Shown in pieces: positions 9,843-20,284 of a stretch of DNA of 64,000 nucleotides (positions are counted from its first letter, which is position 1; every line of letters begins with the position of its first letter). This DNA is from Roseicyclus sp. Its GTDB lineage: Bacteria; Pseudomonadota; Alphaproteobacteria; Rhodobacterales; Rhodobacteraceae. A model generated the notes under the pieces. That model saw only the letters and a list, made by a program, of their open reading frames with translations. It searched no databases and was not told where the DNA came from. A program made the translations under genes and the position numbers. The stretch spans positions 1 to 64,000 of the forward strand of contig JAGYLB010000087.1 of NCBI GenBank assembly GCA_018401055.1. Direction: 5' to 3'.

Positions 9843-11375
9843 TCAGGGGGCCAGATCACTGCGCGGCAGGTCAGGCAACGCAAAGATCTGGCCGGGAAAG
9901 ATCAGGTCCGGGTTGCGGATGCGGTCGCGGTTTTCCTCGAAGATCTGGACGTAGCGGATGCCGTCACCGAAATTCGCCTCGGCGATCCCCCAAAGCGTGA
10001 AGCCGCGCTGCACCGTGATGACCGAGGCGCCGGGGTCGACCAGCATCGGGTTCGCGCGGATGCGGGCCGGATCCTCGCGCAAGAACGGCGTCTCGGGGCC
10101 GCGCGTCACCGTGCCATCGGCCGCCACCTGATCGAGGCGCAGCGTGTAGGTGCCGGGATCGACATCGGGCAGATCAAGGCTCCATTGCCCGCCCGGACCG
10201 ATCTCGCCCAGATTGATCGGCTGGTTGTTCAGCGTCACCCGCACGGAGGCTGCGGCCGGGCCGCGCCCGGCCAGCGTCACCTCGCCCGTGGCGTCATAGG
10301 TGATGGCGTCCAGGCGCAACTCGGTCATCGCCACGGGGGGCGCACCGGGCGCTTGCAGGACCCGCACGCCGTCGCTGTCCGCCAGCAAGATGGTGGGTGC
10401 TTGCGGCGCTGCCGACTGCGGTTGCGGCACAATGGTGTCGGCTATACCTCCCCTTGCAGCCAGCGCCGGGTCGCTCATGCCGGTCTCGGGCGGGCTGACC
10501 GGGGCAACGCTGCCTTGCGCCACTTGCGCCTGCGGCGTGGCCGCCGGCGCGGTCTGCGGATCGGGTGCACTGTCGGGCGCTGCATCGGCCAGCGCCGAGG
10601 TCTGCGCGGCAGCCGGGTCGCCGTCGCCGGACCGCGGACCGAGCTGCGGCGCGCTGCTGCTGGCCTCTCCACCCCCGGCGGATCGGCGCGGGTCGCTGGT
10701 GGCGGATCGGGCGGCAGCGCGGGCTCGATCGTCACGGCGGCTACGGCATCTCCCGCGAAAGGCGCGATCAACACGGTCTGCTCACCGCCGACCTCTGCGC
10801 CGTCGGGCAGGACTGCCCGAAGGCTCAGCAGACGCGGTCGCTCGGACGGGGCCAGCGCCAGCATCGCCACGAACTGCCCGGCCGCGTCCGCCATCACCGT
10901 CTCGACCGGTTCGCCGTCAAGTGCGAGCGTAACCTCGGCGAGTGACGCCGCCTGCCCCGCGATCAAGGCACTGCCGGCCGCATCGACGCGCACCAGATCG
11001 AAACGCGGCGAGAAGGGTGTCGCGGGTTCGGCGGCCGGTGCGGCAGGCACATCTGGCGTCTGGGAGTGAGCTGGCGGATCGGCGACGTCTTCGGCAACAG
11101 ACGCCGCGACGTCCAACGGAACGGACTCAATAGTCTGAGGACCTGCGGGCGTCTCAGGCTGCGGCGTCAGAACGGCAACGTCTTCTGCAGCGGGCGCGGC
11201 TCCCTGTAAAGGGCCTACCTGACGGTCGCGGTCTGCTCGACCGGGACCGGGTCCTCTGGGTCGCCACGCAGAATCACGAAGACCACGGCGGCGGCCACGA
11301 CAAGCCCCCCAGCACGGCGGCACCGGTGATGGCGGACAGGCTGCCCACGGCTTCCGTGCTCTTCGGGTCTGGCAT
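9843..11375 (-). CDS. LysM-domain peptidoglycan-binding protein (three frameshifts)
   Basis: The protein starts MPDPKSTEAVGSLSA and has one N-terminal membrane helix (VLGGLVVAAAVVFVIL), so it is probably anchored with its body in the periplasm. A long Ala/Pro-rich linker follows, then Ig-like/bacterial-adhesin-like repeats (VTLALDGEPVETVMADAAGQF; VRVTLNNQPINLGEIGPGGQW). A C-terminal LysM domain (VITVQRGFTLWGIAEANFG...IFALPDL) should bind peptidoglycan. The reading frame is broken near 11305 (G6 for G7), 11235 and 10670 (G5 for G6); adding three bases gives about 511 residues. It sits upstream of the ABC exporter on the same strand. Confidence 0.75.
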
Positions 11376-11520
11376 GGTGGTCCCGTCTTCCTCCCCACGA
11401 AGGTCTGGCCAAGAAGGTGCGGATGTCCCGCGCAGCACAGCGACCGCGGCGGCGTGGCTTGAGGCTTGGCACCCTTGCCCATATCAGGGAACAAAACCCG
11501 ATCGAGTGCAAGGGATGCCG

Positions 11521-12063
11521 ATGCAAAGCCTGTCTGTCTGTGTCTATTGTGGCGCGCGTCCCGGCGGCGATCCGGTGTTCATGGAGACCGCCACCGAGCT
11601 GGGCCTGAGCCTTGCAGGCGCGGGCCTGCGGCTGGTCTATGGCGCGGGCGATGTCGGGCTGATGGGGGCGGTCGCGCGCGCGGCCCAGGCGGCGGGCGGG
11701 CAGACCTTCGGCGTGATCCCGGCGCATCTGATGGCCTGGGAGGTGGGCAAGCGCGACCTGACCACTTTTGTCGTCACCGAAACCATGCATGAGCGCAAGA
11801 AGGTGATGTTCATGAACGCCGACGCGGTGGCAGTCCTGCCGGGCGGCGCGGGCTCGCTGGACGAATTGTTCGAAGTGCTGACCTGGCGACAACTGGGATT
11901 GCACGAGAAGCCGATCTACCTGCTCGACATCGCAGGCTACTGGCAACCGCTGATCACCCTGATCGACCATGTGATCTCGCAAGGCTTTGCCGACCCGTCG
12001 CTGCGGAGCTTCTTCGAGGTGGTACCCGATGTCCCCGCCCTGATGGCGCGGCTTGCCCCCTAG
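11521..12063 (+). CDS. LOG-family (TIGR00730) nucleotide phosphoribohydrolase
   Basis: A 180-residue cytosolic protein with the Lonely Guy fold. The conserved motifs are seen: VYCGARPGG near the N-terminus, the GGXGT-equivalent LPGGAGSLDELFEVLTWRQLG, and MHERKKVMFMNADA (residues 96-109), which supply nucleotide binding and the catalytic Arg/Glu. Relatives release ribose-5-phosphate from AMP or cytokinin nucleotides. AAGGG 6 bases upstream favours the ATG at 11521 over one at 11515. It converges on the cNMP-binding protein, with ends overlapping by 4 bases. Confidence 0.88.
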   Translation: MQSLSVCVYCGARPGGDPVFMETATELGLSLAGAGLRLVYGAGDVGLMGAVARAAQAAGGQTFGVIPAHLMAWEVGKRDLTTFVVTETMHERKKVMFMNADAVAVLPGGAGSLDELFEVLTWRQLGLHEKPIYLLDIAGYWQPLITLIDHVISQGFADPSLRSFFEVVPDVPALMARLAP

Positions 12064-12757
12064 GAGGCGACGGCGCCCACCGAGACGACCAGCCGGTTCA
12101 TGGCGACGATCTTGTCGCGGTAATTGCGGGCAAAGGCCGCCTCGATCTCGCGCGACAGATCGTCATGGCGGCGCGTCATCTGGCGCAGCGCCGGCGCGTC
12201 GATCTGCCAGACGGTCACCGGACCGCGGGCGATCACGGTCGCGGTCGCAGGCAGGCCCGTGAGCGCCGTCATCTCGCCCACGAAATCGCCCGCCCGGCAT
12301 TCGGCCACGCGCAGGTCACCCACCCGCACCTCGACAGCACCTCGGGCGATGTAGCTCAGATGGCCCACCGGCTGCCCCTCCGTGGCCAGCCAGCTACCTT
12401 CGGGCGCGTCGCGCCACTGCCCCCGGTCGATCAGCGCGCGCGCTCGCCCCGGGACAGCCCCGGCAGGTGCTGGTCGACAAAGAGCTGCTCGGCCTCGGAA
12501 AACTGCGCCCGCAGGCTGCGCCAATGGGTGATCAGCAGCTGTCCGATATTGACCAGCACCAGACAGCTTTCCCAAAAGGTCGAGACCGGATCGCCAAGGA
12601 TGAAGGCGGAATAGGAAATGCCCAATGTGGCAGAGACGATCACGAGCAGGCGCAGCCACAAGAGCGTGCGCATCAGCATCGACAGGACAAGCAAGACATA
12701 GGCCGCGTGGCCCAACAGCCCCTCTTGCGAAAAGGCGGATGCAAACGTGAGTTCCAA
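12060..12757 (-). CDS. Membrane-anchored cyclic-nucleotide-binding-domain protein (one frameshift)
   Basis: The N-terminal 108 residues carry three hydrophobic helices (AAYVLLVLSMLMRTLLWL, LLVIVSATLGISYSAFIL, ESCLVLVNIGQLLI). The C-terminal half, in the next frame from ALIDRGQWRDAPEGSWL, is a cNMP-binding beta-roll (GAVEVRVGDLRVAECRAGDFVGEM). Adding one base in the CGCGCG stretch near 12437 gives 232 residues. This membrane-plus-cNBD layout resembles Popeye-domain proteins rather than Crp transcription factors, and no HTH is seen. Ligand and role are unknown. Confidence 0.7.
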
Positions 12758-12845
12758 GGCACACCTCCGCCGCCATCGAGAGGTGCAAACCGTTGGAGGT
12801 CAAGCGTTTTTGGGGATCGGCGGCCGTTTCGTGCCGCCAGACGCC

Positions 12846-12880
12846 AAAAACGCCGACGGCCCGTCGCAGGGCGGGCCGTC
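12846..12880 (-). terminator. Rho-independent terminator of sodB
   Basis: Read on the minus strand, a perfect GACGGCCCG/CGGGCCGTC stem with an 8-base loop is followed by GGCG and TTTTT. It lies directly after the sodB stop. Confidence 0.8.
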
Positions 12881-12898
12881 TTGGCGCGAAATCCGGTG

Positions 12899-13504
12899 TC
12901 AGGCCGACAGGCGGGCCGCCACGTTTTCCCAGTTCACCAGCTTGTTCAGAAAGTTATCCAGATAGGCCGGGCGCTTGTTGCGGAAGTCGATGTAGTAGGA
13001 ATGTTCCCACACGTCGCAGCCCAGAAGCGCGGTCTGACCAAAGCACAGCGGGTTCACACCGTTCTCGGTCTTGGTCACTTTCAGCGCGCCGTCTGCGTCC
13101 TTGACCAGCCAGCACCAGCCAGACCCGAACTGGCCCGCGCCCGCGGCTGCGAAATCGGCCTTGAACTTGTCGACCGAGCCGAAGCTCTCGGTGATCGCGG
13201 CCTCAAGCTCACCGGGCATGCCACCCTCGGCGGGGCCCATCATTTCCCAGAACTGGTTGTGGTTCCAGTGCTGGGACGCGTTGTTGAAGATGCCGTTCTG
13301 GGCCACCGCGCCCGACTGGTAGGTGCCGGTGATGATCTCTTCCAGCGACTTGCCTTCCCACTCGGTGCCCGCAATCAGCTTATTGCCGTTGTCGACATAG
13401 GCCTTGTGGTGGATGTCATGGTGGTATTCCAGTGTCTCGCGGCTCATGCCCAGACCCGCCAGCGCGTCATGGGAATAGGGAAGATCGGGAAGTTCGAAAG
13501 CCAT
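12899..13504 (-). CDS. sodB: Superoxide dismutase, Fe/Mn type
   Basis: A 201-residue enzyme that dismutates superoxide to oxygen and peroxide in the cytosol. Family landmarks are LPDLPYSHDALAGLGMS at the N-terminus, EYHHDIHHKAYVDNGN with a metal-ligand His, WNHNQFWEMM with the second His, and WEHSYYIDFRNKRPAYLDNF with the Asp and last His. Alphaproteobacterial members of this type usually bind iron. An AAGGGGGG ribosome site precedes the start, and its own terminator follows. It is transcribed away from the gene at 13673. Confidence 0.95.
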   Translation of the reverse strand: MAFELPDLPYSHDALAGLGMSRETLEYHHDIHHKAYVDNGNKLIAGTEWEGKSLEEIITGTYQSGAVAQNGIFNNASQHWNHNQFWEMMGPAEGGMPGELEAAITESFGSVDKFKADFAAAGAGQFGSGWCWLVKDADGALKVTKTENGVNPLCFGQTALLGCDVWEHSYYIDFRNKRPAYLDNFLNKLVNWENVAARLSA

Positions 13505-13672
13505 CTGTTGGGCCCCCCTTGTTGGTGGTGTCGGTCAAGGGACAGATGGAGGGCCGACAGGGGGCGCGTCAACCCCGACCGGCGTACATCGGCCGATACG
13601 CTGCTATTTGTGCTGCCGTCAAATCGAAGTCATACTAAGGTTGCGACCCGCGTCGTTGTCAAAGGAAAACCT

Positions 13673-14378
13673 GTGCCGCTTGCCCTTCTGGCGCCAGTCG
13701 CCGTCAAGGCCGCCATCCATGATCTGGTCGCGCTGCATGAGCAGGCACGGGCCGTGCAGATCACAACCTCCTATGCGCTGAACCCCGACGTGGCGCGCCG
13801 GATCCTGGCGGGCGAACCTTACGACATCGGTATCACCAACCCGCACTATGTGCCGGACCTGATTGCGGCAGGACGGGCCTCGGCGGACAGCCACAGACCG
13901 TTTGGAAGAGTGCCGCTTGCGCTCGTCGCGAAGGTAGTAGCGGTTGCCGCACGGACCTTGTCGCCACTGAGGCGGAAATCGCCGACATGCTCCGCAAGGC
14001 CCGCTCGGTCGCCTACACCGGGGACGGCACGAGCGGTCGCATCTTCTGTGACATGGCCCGGCTGCTTGGCATTGTGGACGACATGGCCCCCCGGCTTCAC
14101 CCGATGGCTGCCGGGGAGCCGGTCAGGGCGGTCGCGACTGGCAGCATCGCATTGGCGGCGACCCTCTGACAACGGCACTTGCCACTCCGGGGGTGATGCC
14201 GGTCGCGGTCTGCCCGTCGTCTCTTGGTACCGATATCGATATGTCGGTTTTTCTGAACCCCGACGTTGCCGCCGATGATACGGTGCAGGCCACGCTGCAC
14301 CACCTGACCGATCAAGGGCTTGACGGCTTCCTGTCTGACAGAGGCGTCCGCCGCTTTGTCTTCGACGCGGCGGACTGA
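13673..14378 (+). CDS. ModA-like periplasmic-binding-fold protein, broken by two frameshifts
   Basis: Three frames together encode about 235 residues resembling extracellular solute-binding proteins of the molybdate/phosphate (ModA-like) type: LAPVAVKAAIHDLVALHEQA, GEPYDIGITNPHYVPDLIAAGR, SVAYTGDGTSGRIF and VMPVAVCPSSLGTDIDMSVF. The breaks are near 13945 and 14168; the latter is fixed by one extra C (ACCCTC to ACCCCTC). The likely start is the GTG at 13673 behind AAAGGAAA. No signal peptide is visible, so either the protein is cytosolic or the true start is different. No transporter partner is adjacent. Confidence 0.5.
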
Positions 14379-14951
14379 TCAGGCTCGATCGTGATAGCCG
14401 ACCGCGCCGCCATCGCGCGCGGACACGGCCAACAGGTCGAAGACATAGCGTGCCACCGACCGGAAACAGATGACGCGGGCCTCGCTCTCGCTTTCGAACC
14501 AGATAGCGCCTGCGACCTGTTGCAACCGCGTGCGGCGCATCTCGCCCAAGGGCAGCGCGGCGATGTCAGCGGGCGTGATCTTGGCCAGCACGTCGCGCAA
14601 AGGGCCGGGCTCGCCGGTCAGCACGATCATCGCGCGGGCATCCGAGACGTCGAGGGCAAGGTGATGCTGGCCGGTCAGCGCCTCGGCCAGATCGAAGGCA
14701 AGCTTTCGGGCCTGAGCGGGGTCGCACAAGATCAACAACTCGTCGGGCGACATCCAAGCCACGCGGCACCCCTGCCCTTGGGTGATGCGCCGCGCCTCGG
14801 GCATGTCCGCGCCGGTCACACGTGTCACGGCGCGCGCGGCGGAAGCAAGGTCCGCGCGCAGCGTGACCATCCCCGTGAGGCCCGCGTCGCGAAGCTTGAC
14901 GAGGCCGCGCGCCTCGGCGCCCTGCAAGGCGCTGACAGCAACATCAGACAT
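14379..14951 (-). CDS. soxG: Sarcosine oxidase gamma subunit
   Basis: A 190-residue small subunit of the heterotetrameric sarcosine oxidase, which demethylates sarcosine to glycine. Matches to the family include MSDVAVSALQGAEARGLV, RVAWMSPDELLILCD, LALDVSDARAMIVLTGE and SVARYVFDLLAVSARDGGAVGYHDRA, the latter resembling the aminomethyltransferase-like fold of SoxG. The start at 14951 lies inside the end of soxA (8-base overlap), so translation is likely coupled. Last gene of the soxBDAG operon. Confidence 0.92.
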   Translation of the reverse strand: MSDVAVSALQGAEARGLVKLRDAGLTGMVTLRADLASAARAVTRVTGADMPEARRITQGQGCRVAWMSPDELLILCDPAQARKLAFDLAEALTGQHHLALDVSDARAMIVLTGEPGPLRDVLAKITPADIAALPLGEMRRTRLQQVAGAIWFESESEARVICFRSVARYVFDLLAVSARDGGAVGYHDRA

Positions 14952-17900
14952 TTTGCTTCTCCCCCTCTGGGTCATGGAAAACGGGGCTCACGATGCGCGC
15001 CATGACGGTCTTGGGCGTCTCGCCCCTGGGGCTCGGTTTGGTTGTGTTGAACTCCAGAACCTCGCCCATGCGGTCGGGGCCGTGCAGCACGAGACCCATG
15101 GCGATGGCGCGCCCCAATGTTGGCGAGAAATAGGTGGAAGTAACGCGCCCTTGGGTGTTGCGCTGGCCGTTGGCGTTGCTGCCGGGCGCGACGGCGTAGC
15201 TGCCGTCGGGCAGGACCGAGCCGTCGAGCGTTTCCAGCCCGACCAGTTTCCAGCGGTCAGGGCTCGTCATGTGGAAGCGTTCCTGCGCACGTTTGCCCAG
15301 ATAGTCCGGTTTCTTTTTCGAAATCGCCCAGTCGAGGCCGAGATCTTGCGGGATGACGGTGCCGTCGGTCTCGTCGCCGATCATGATGAAGCCTTTCTCG
15401 GCGCGCATGACATGCAGCGCTTCGGTGCCGTAGGGGGTGGCGTCGAATTCGGCGCCGCCTCCAACAGCGTGGTCCCAAAACGCGCGGCCTTGGCTCGCGG
15501 GCACTGCGATTTCAAACGACAATTCACCCGAGAAGGAGATGCGGAAAATCCGCGCGTCGAACCCGCCGATCTTGCCCTCGGCCCAGGCCATGAAGGGAAG
15601 CGCCGCGTTCGATAAGTCGAGATCGGACCCGAGTTTGTCCAGAAGCGCCCGCGCCTTGGGGCCGACGACGGCGATCTGGGCGAAGGCCTCGGTCACATTG
15701 GCGGTGTAGACCTGCCAATCCCACCATTCGGTTTGCAGCCAATCCTCCATATGGGCATGGATGCGGTCGGCCCCTCCGGTCGTGGTGTGGACAAGGAAAC
15801 TGTCGTCGTCGAGCCGCGCGACCACGCCGTCATCCATCAAAAAGCCGTTCTCGTTGCACATCAGGCCGTAACGGCATCTGCCCGGTTTCAGTGTGCTCAT
15901 CATGCCGGTGTAGAGCATGTCGAGGAAGCGGCCGGCATCCGGACCCTTCACCACGATCTTGCCCAAGGTCGAGGCGTCAAGCAGCCCCACGCCGCTGCGC
16001 GTGGCCGTGATCTCGCGGTTGACGGCAACGCGGTGGTTTTCGCCTTTGCGCGGGAAGCAATAGGGCCGCCGCCAATGTCCTACGGGCTCGAAATGGGCGC
16101 CGTTGGCCTCATGCCAATCCTGGATCGGCGTGCGGCGAAGGGGCTGAAAGATCGCGCCGCGCGCCTCGCCTGCGATGGCGCCCATCGAGATGGGGGTATA
16201 GGGCGGACGGAAAGTCGTGGTGCCGACGCGCGGAATATCCTCATCCAGCGCCTGAGCCAAAATGGCGAGACCGTTGATATTGCTGAGCTTGCCCTGATCT
16301 GTCGCCATCCCGAGCGTGGTGTAGCGCTTGGTATGTTCAACGCTCTCGTAGCCCTCGCGGGCGGCCAGTTGTACGTCCGAGACCTTCACATCGTTCTGGA
16401 AATCGAGCCACATCTTGGCGCGTTTCCTTGGCCCTGCGCTGGCGGGCATCATCCAGACGGGCTGCATCCGGGCCTCATCCGCGGCTGTGGCTACGGCAAC
16501 AGGTCCCGAGACCTCTTTCCCCAATCCTGCCAGAATCTTGCGCACCATTGTTGATGCATTCTCCAAGGTTTGCCCTGCCAACATAGCCCCATCCGCAGCA
16601 CCGGCGCAGACTACGAAACCCTCCCCCCTCTGATCCGTTGGCGGGCGGTGGTGATCGGGCCGGAAAAACGCACCCTCGGCGTCCCATGTCAGCTTGCCGC
16701 CGCAATGGGACCAGAGGTGGACAACCGGCGACCAGCCGCCCGACATGGCGACGGCGTCGCAGACCACATCCTCCACGACCTCGCCCGTGCCGTCCTGATG
16801 GCAGAGTTGCACCGCCACGACACCGCGCAAGCCCTTGACATTGCATATGCCCATGCCGGTAAGCACGCGGATGCCGTTCGCCCGGGCCTGTTGCGGCAGC
16901 GCACCATCGGCGTTCGGGCGCGCATCTACGATGCAAGGCACAGACAGCCCTGCATCAAGCAGCGCCAGCGCGGTGCGGTAGGCGTCATCGTTGTTCGTGA
17001 CCACCACGCTGCGCGCACCGGGGGCCACGCCCCAGTTCACCACGTAATCCCGCATCGCCGAGGCAAGCATAACGCCCGGCTTGTCATTGCCGGGAAAGCT
17101 CAGCGGCCGTTCCAGCGCGCCGGTCGCTGCGATCACGCGGGAGGTGCGGATGCGCCAGAGGCGGTGGCGTGGCACGTCGCTTGCGGGCGCGTGATCGGAC
17201 ACCACGCTCGTAGGCGATGACGTATCCATGATCATAGACCCCCGCCACCATGGTGCGCAGGCGAAGGTGGACATTTGTCATACCTTCAAGCAGTTGAACG
17301 GTGTGATTGATCCATTCGTCAGCGGGTTTTCCGTCGATCTCCACGCCATCGACCGGCGCGCGCCCGCCCCAATGCGCGGTCTGTTCGCAAACGATCACCT
17401 TGGCGCCCGCGCGCCCAGCCTCAAGCGCGGCCTTAAGGCCCGCGATGCCGCCGCCCGCGATCACAACCTCAGTGTGGGCATAGAACTGCTCGTACCGGTC
17501 GGGGTCGGTCTGCTTGGGATCGGGCGCTTTGCCAAGGCCCGCGGATTGCCGGATGAAGGGCTCGAATACATGTTTCCAGAACGGACGCGGGTGGATGAAG
17601 GTCTTGTAATAGAAGCCCGCGGGCAGAAAGCGGGGGATCAGCGCATTCACCTCGCCGATGTCCCACTCGAGGCTGGGCCAATGGTTCTGGCTGGTGGCTG
17701 TCAGCCCGTCGAACAGCTCGGTCGTGGTGGCGCGCTGGTTCGGCTCGTGCGTCTTGCCCATGCCCAGATTGACCAGTGCGTTGGGCTCCTCCGCCCCGCT
17801 GGCCACCAGACCGCGCGGGCGGTGATACTTGAAGGACCGGCCAAGGATCGTCTTGCCCGCGCCCATCAGGGCCGAGGCAAGCGTGTCGCCCGGATGCCCT

Positions 17901-17983
17901 TGCAACTGCTTGCCGTTGAAGGTGAAACCGACGGTCCGGCTACGGTCGATCAGGCGGCCGCCCTTGGGCAATCGAGCGCTCAT
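14944..17983 (-). CDS. soxA: Sarcosine oxidase alpha subunit (one frameshift)
   Basis: The large subunit, about 1012 residues. The N-terminus resembles a 2Fe-2S-like ferredoxin fold (VGFTFNGKQLQGHPGDTLASALMGAG). An NAD/FAD-binding region follows (VVIAGGGIAGLKAALEAGRAG), then a C-terminal aminomethyltransferase (GcvT) half that passes the methyl group to tetrahydrofolate (RSGVGLLDASTLGKI, SFEIAVPASQGRAFWD). The frame breaks near 17205 in GAGCGTGGTGTCC; removing one G gives YERVSDHAP. The start at 17983 overlaps the soxD stop (ATGA). Confidence 0.93.
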
Positions 17984-18300
17984 GTCAGGCTCCAGTCTGG
18001 GCGCTTGGCGCGGATCGCGGCGATGATGTCGGGCGGCGGCGCGGGCACCTGCGCCGGGTAGGTCCCGAAGACCTCGAGCGTGGCAGTGCAGCGGGCGGCG
18101 AGAAACCACTTGCCGCAACCCATCGCATGCCGCCAGCGTTCGAAATGCACGCCGCGGGTATTGGCGCGCAGGAAGAGATACCCCTCGAAATCATTGTCCG
18201 ACGATCCGGGGCCAAAGCGTTTCAGATGCGCCTCGCCCCCCGGAGCAAGCTCTGTCTCGCAGGCATCTATGCCGCAACAGGGGCAACGGAATGTCAGCAT
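17980..18300 (-). CDS. soxD: Sarcosine oxidase delta subunit
   Basis: A 106-residue zinc-binding small subunit. The N-terminal cysteines in FRCPCCGIDACETE and the downstream His/Cys (RHAMGCGKWF) match the SoxD zinc site. DFEGYLFLRANTRGVHFERWRH is a typical family block. It overlaps the glycosyltransferase-like gene upstream (7 bases) and soxA downstream (ATGA). Confidence 0.94.
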   Translation of the reverse strand: MLTFRCPCCGIDACETELAPGGEAHLKRFGPGSSDNDFEGYLFLRANTRGVHFERWRHAMGCGKWFLAARCTATLEVFGTYPAQVPAPPPDIIAAIRAKRPDWSLT

Positions 18301-19040
18301 GGGGTCGCTTCCTTCTCGGGGTCGTCGGCCAGCGCCAGAGGGGTCGCGGCATCAAGCGCTTGCTGAACCTCGGCGCGGGTCATGGTGGCGGTGGTGGCAT
18401 CCTCGGGCGCGTAGCGGCCCTTGGTGGTGCCCCAATGGTGTTCGGCGTAGATGATCCCCGGCCCGTCATAACGCGGTCCGTCCTTGTGGCGGGGGATGAA
18501 GGTGTAGGCGGGCAAGATGCGGCAATCGGTCAGTGTATAGCGATTGCGTTCCATGAAGCCGCGCAGGAACAGGTTGCCCACGGAAATCCACGGTTGCTCG
18601 GCCGTGGCGGGATCGGCGGCATGGGCCGCGTGGATCTCGTCGATAGTCATGGCAAGCGTCAGCGTGCCGGGCGCGGAGGCGAGCCAGGGCGTCACTTTGC
18701 AGCGGCCCTTGGGGTAGGTCTCGTAGCAGGAATAAGTCACGGGCTCGGCAAAGATCGGGTCGCAGGGGCGCAAAGCCTCGAAATCGGCGCCGGGGATGAA
18801 GCCGCCCTGCTCGAACAGGATCTCGTAGCGCATCAGGTCGGCCACGCCTTCGAGCCGCCCGCGCCGGAAATATTCCGCGATGAGCCGCTGGTTGCGCCAG
18901 CGTCGACCGGTCAGATAGGCGTTGTCATAGAGCGTATAGGTCCAGTCGGGGTGATGGTCGCGCCAGCTCTGCATCCAATGCTGCGGCGCGGGCCGTTCAC
19001 CGACCCAGATATGGGCGAGGCGTCTGGGGATGGCAGGCAT
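18294..19040 (-). CDS. GT32-like glycosyltransferase (sugar-binding DXD region) inside the sox operon
   Basis: A 248-residue protein with the layout of family 32 'DXD sugar-binding' glycosyltransferases: RRLAHIWVG at the start, then ADLMRYEILFEQGG near residues 67-80. The expected DXD metal motif reads PGAD (residues 83-86), so the first aspartate is missing and activity is uncertain. The ATG at 19040 shares one base with the soxB stop (TGATG) and its end overlaps soxD, so it is locked into the operon. A link to sarcosine metabolism is not known to me. Confidence 0.65.
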   Translation of the reverse strand: MPAIPRRLAHIWVGERPAPQHWMQSWRDHHPDWTYTLYDNAYLTGRRWRNQRLIAEYFRRGRLEGVADLMRYEILFEQGGFIPGADFEALRPCDPIFAEPVTYSCYETYPKGRCKVTPWLASAPGTLTLAMTIDEIHAAHAADPATAEQPWISVGNLFLRGFMERNRYTLTDCRILPAYTFIPRHKDGPRYDGPGIIYAEHHWGTTKGRYAPEDATTATMTRAEVQQALDAATPLALADDPEKEATPC

Positions 19041-20284
19041 CAATGCGCCACCCCTGCCGCCACGGACTCATCAATGAAGCGGCCCTCGCGGAAGCGGTCG
19101 AGCGAAAAGGCCTCGGCCAAGGGCGAATGGCCCTTGGCCATCAGTTCCGCCATCGCCCAGCCCGAGCCGGGGATCGCTTTGAACCCACCGGTGCCCCAGC
19201 CGCAATTGACGAAAACCCCCTCGACCGGCGTTTTCGAGATGATGGGCGAGCGGTCGCCGGTCATGTCGACGATGCCGCCCCACCAGCGCAGCATCTTGAG
19301 CCGCGAGATGATCGGGAAAGTCTCGATCAGGGCGCGCACGGTTTCCTCGACATGGTGGAAAGACCCGCGCTGGGTGTAGTTGTTGTAGCCGTCCGCGCCG
19401 CCGCCGATGACCATCTCGCCCTTGTCGGACTGGCTCATGTAGCCATGCACCGTGTTGGCCATGACGACCACGTCCATCACCGGCTTGATGGGCTCCGAGA
19501 CCAGAGCCTGCAACGCGACGCTCTCGATCGGCAGGCGGAAGCCAGCGCGTTCGGCCATGACGCCGGAATGGCCCGCCACCACGATGCCAAGCTTGCCGCA
19601 GGCGATGGGGCCCTTGGTCGTCTCCACGCCCGTCACGCGCCCACCCTCGCGGGTGACGCCCGTCACCTCGGTCTGCTGGATGATGTCCATCCCCATGTCG
19701 GAACAGGCCCGCGCATAGCCCCAGGCGACGGCATCATGGCGCGCGGTGCCGCCGCGCGGTTGCCAGAGCGCGCCTAGGACGGGGTAGCGCGGCCCGTCGA
19801 TGTTGATGATCGGGCACAGCTCTTTCACGCGGCGGCGGCTGATGAACTCGGTCGCCACGCCTTGCAGCGCATTGGCATGGGCCGTGCGCTGGTAGCCCCG
19901 GATCTCGTGTTCGGTCTGGGCCAGCATCATGACACCGCGGGGCGAGAACATGACGTTGTAGTTGAGGTCCTGGCTCAGCGTTTCATAGAGCGAACGGGAT
20001 TTCTCGTAGATCGCGGCCGACGGGTCCTGCAGGTAATTCGAGCGGATGATCGTCGTGTTGCGCCCGGTGTTGCCACCGCCAAGCCAGCCCTTTTCGATCA
20101 CGGCCACGTTGCGGATGCCGTGGTTTTTCCCGAGGTAATAGGCGGTCGCCAGACCATGCCCCCCTGCCCCGACGATCACCACGTCATAGCGGGGTTTGGG
20201 CGCAGGGCTGCGCCACGCCCTGTCCCACCCTTCGTGGTGGCGGAACGCCTCGCGGGCGATGGCGAAGGCGGAATAACGGCGCAT
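19040..20284 (-). CDS. soxB: Sarcosine oxidase beta subunit
   Basis: The catalytic flavin subunit, 414 residues, of the DAO family. Seen are RYDVVIVGAGGHGLATAYYL for FAD binding, EKGWLGGGNTGRNTTIIRSN, the conserved block MANTVHGYMSQSDKGEMVIGG and the C-terminal NCGWGTGGFKAIPGSGWAMA. The ATG at 20284 gives the usual MRRYSAFAIAREAF N-terminus. It is first in the operon; the 193-base gap to the divergent ccmI should hold its promoter. Confidence 0.95.
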   Translation of the reverse strand: MRRYSAFAIAREAFRHHEGWDRAWRSPAPKPRYDVVIVGAGGHGLATAYYLGKNHGIRNVAVIEKGWLGGGNTGRNTTIIRSNYLQDPSAAIYEKSRSLYETLSQDLNYNVMFSPRGVMMLAQTEHEIRGYQRTAHANALQGVATEFISRRRVKELCPIINIDGPRYPVLGALWQPRGGTARHDAVAWGYARACSDMGMDIIQQTEVTGVTREGGRVTGVETTKGPIACGKLGIVVAGHSGVMAERAGFRLPIESVALQALVSEPIKPVMDVVVMANTVHGYMSQSDKGEMVIGGGADGYNNYTQRGSFHHVEETVRALIETFPIISRLKMLRWWGGIVDMTGDRSPIISKTPVEGVFVNCGWGTGGFKAIPGSGWAMAELMAKGHSPLAEAFSLDRFREGRFIDESVAAGVAH

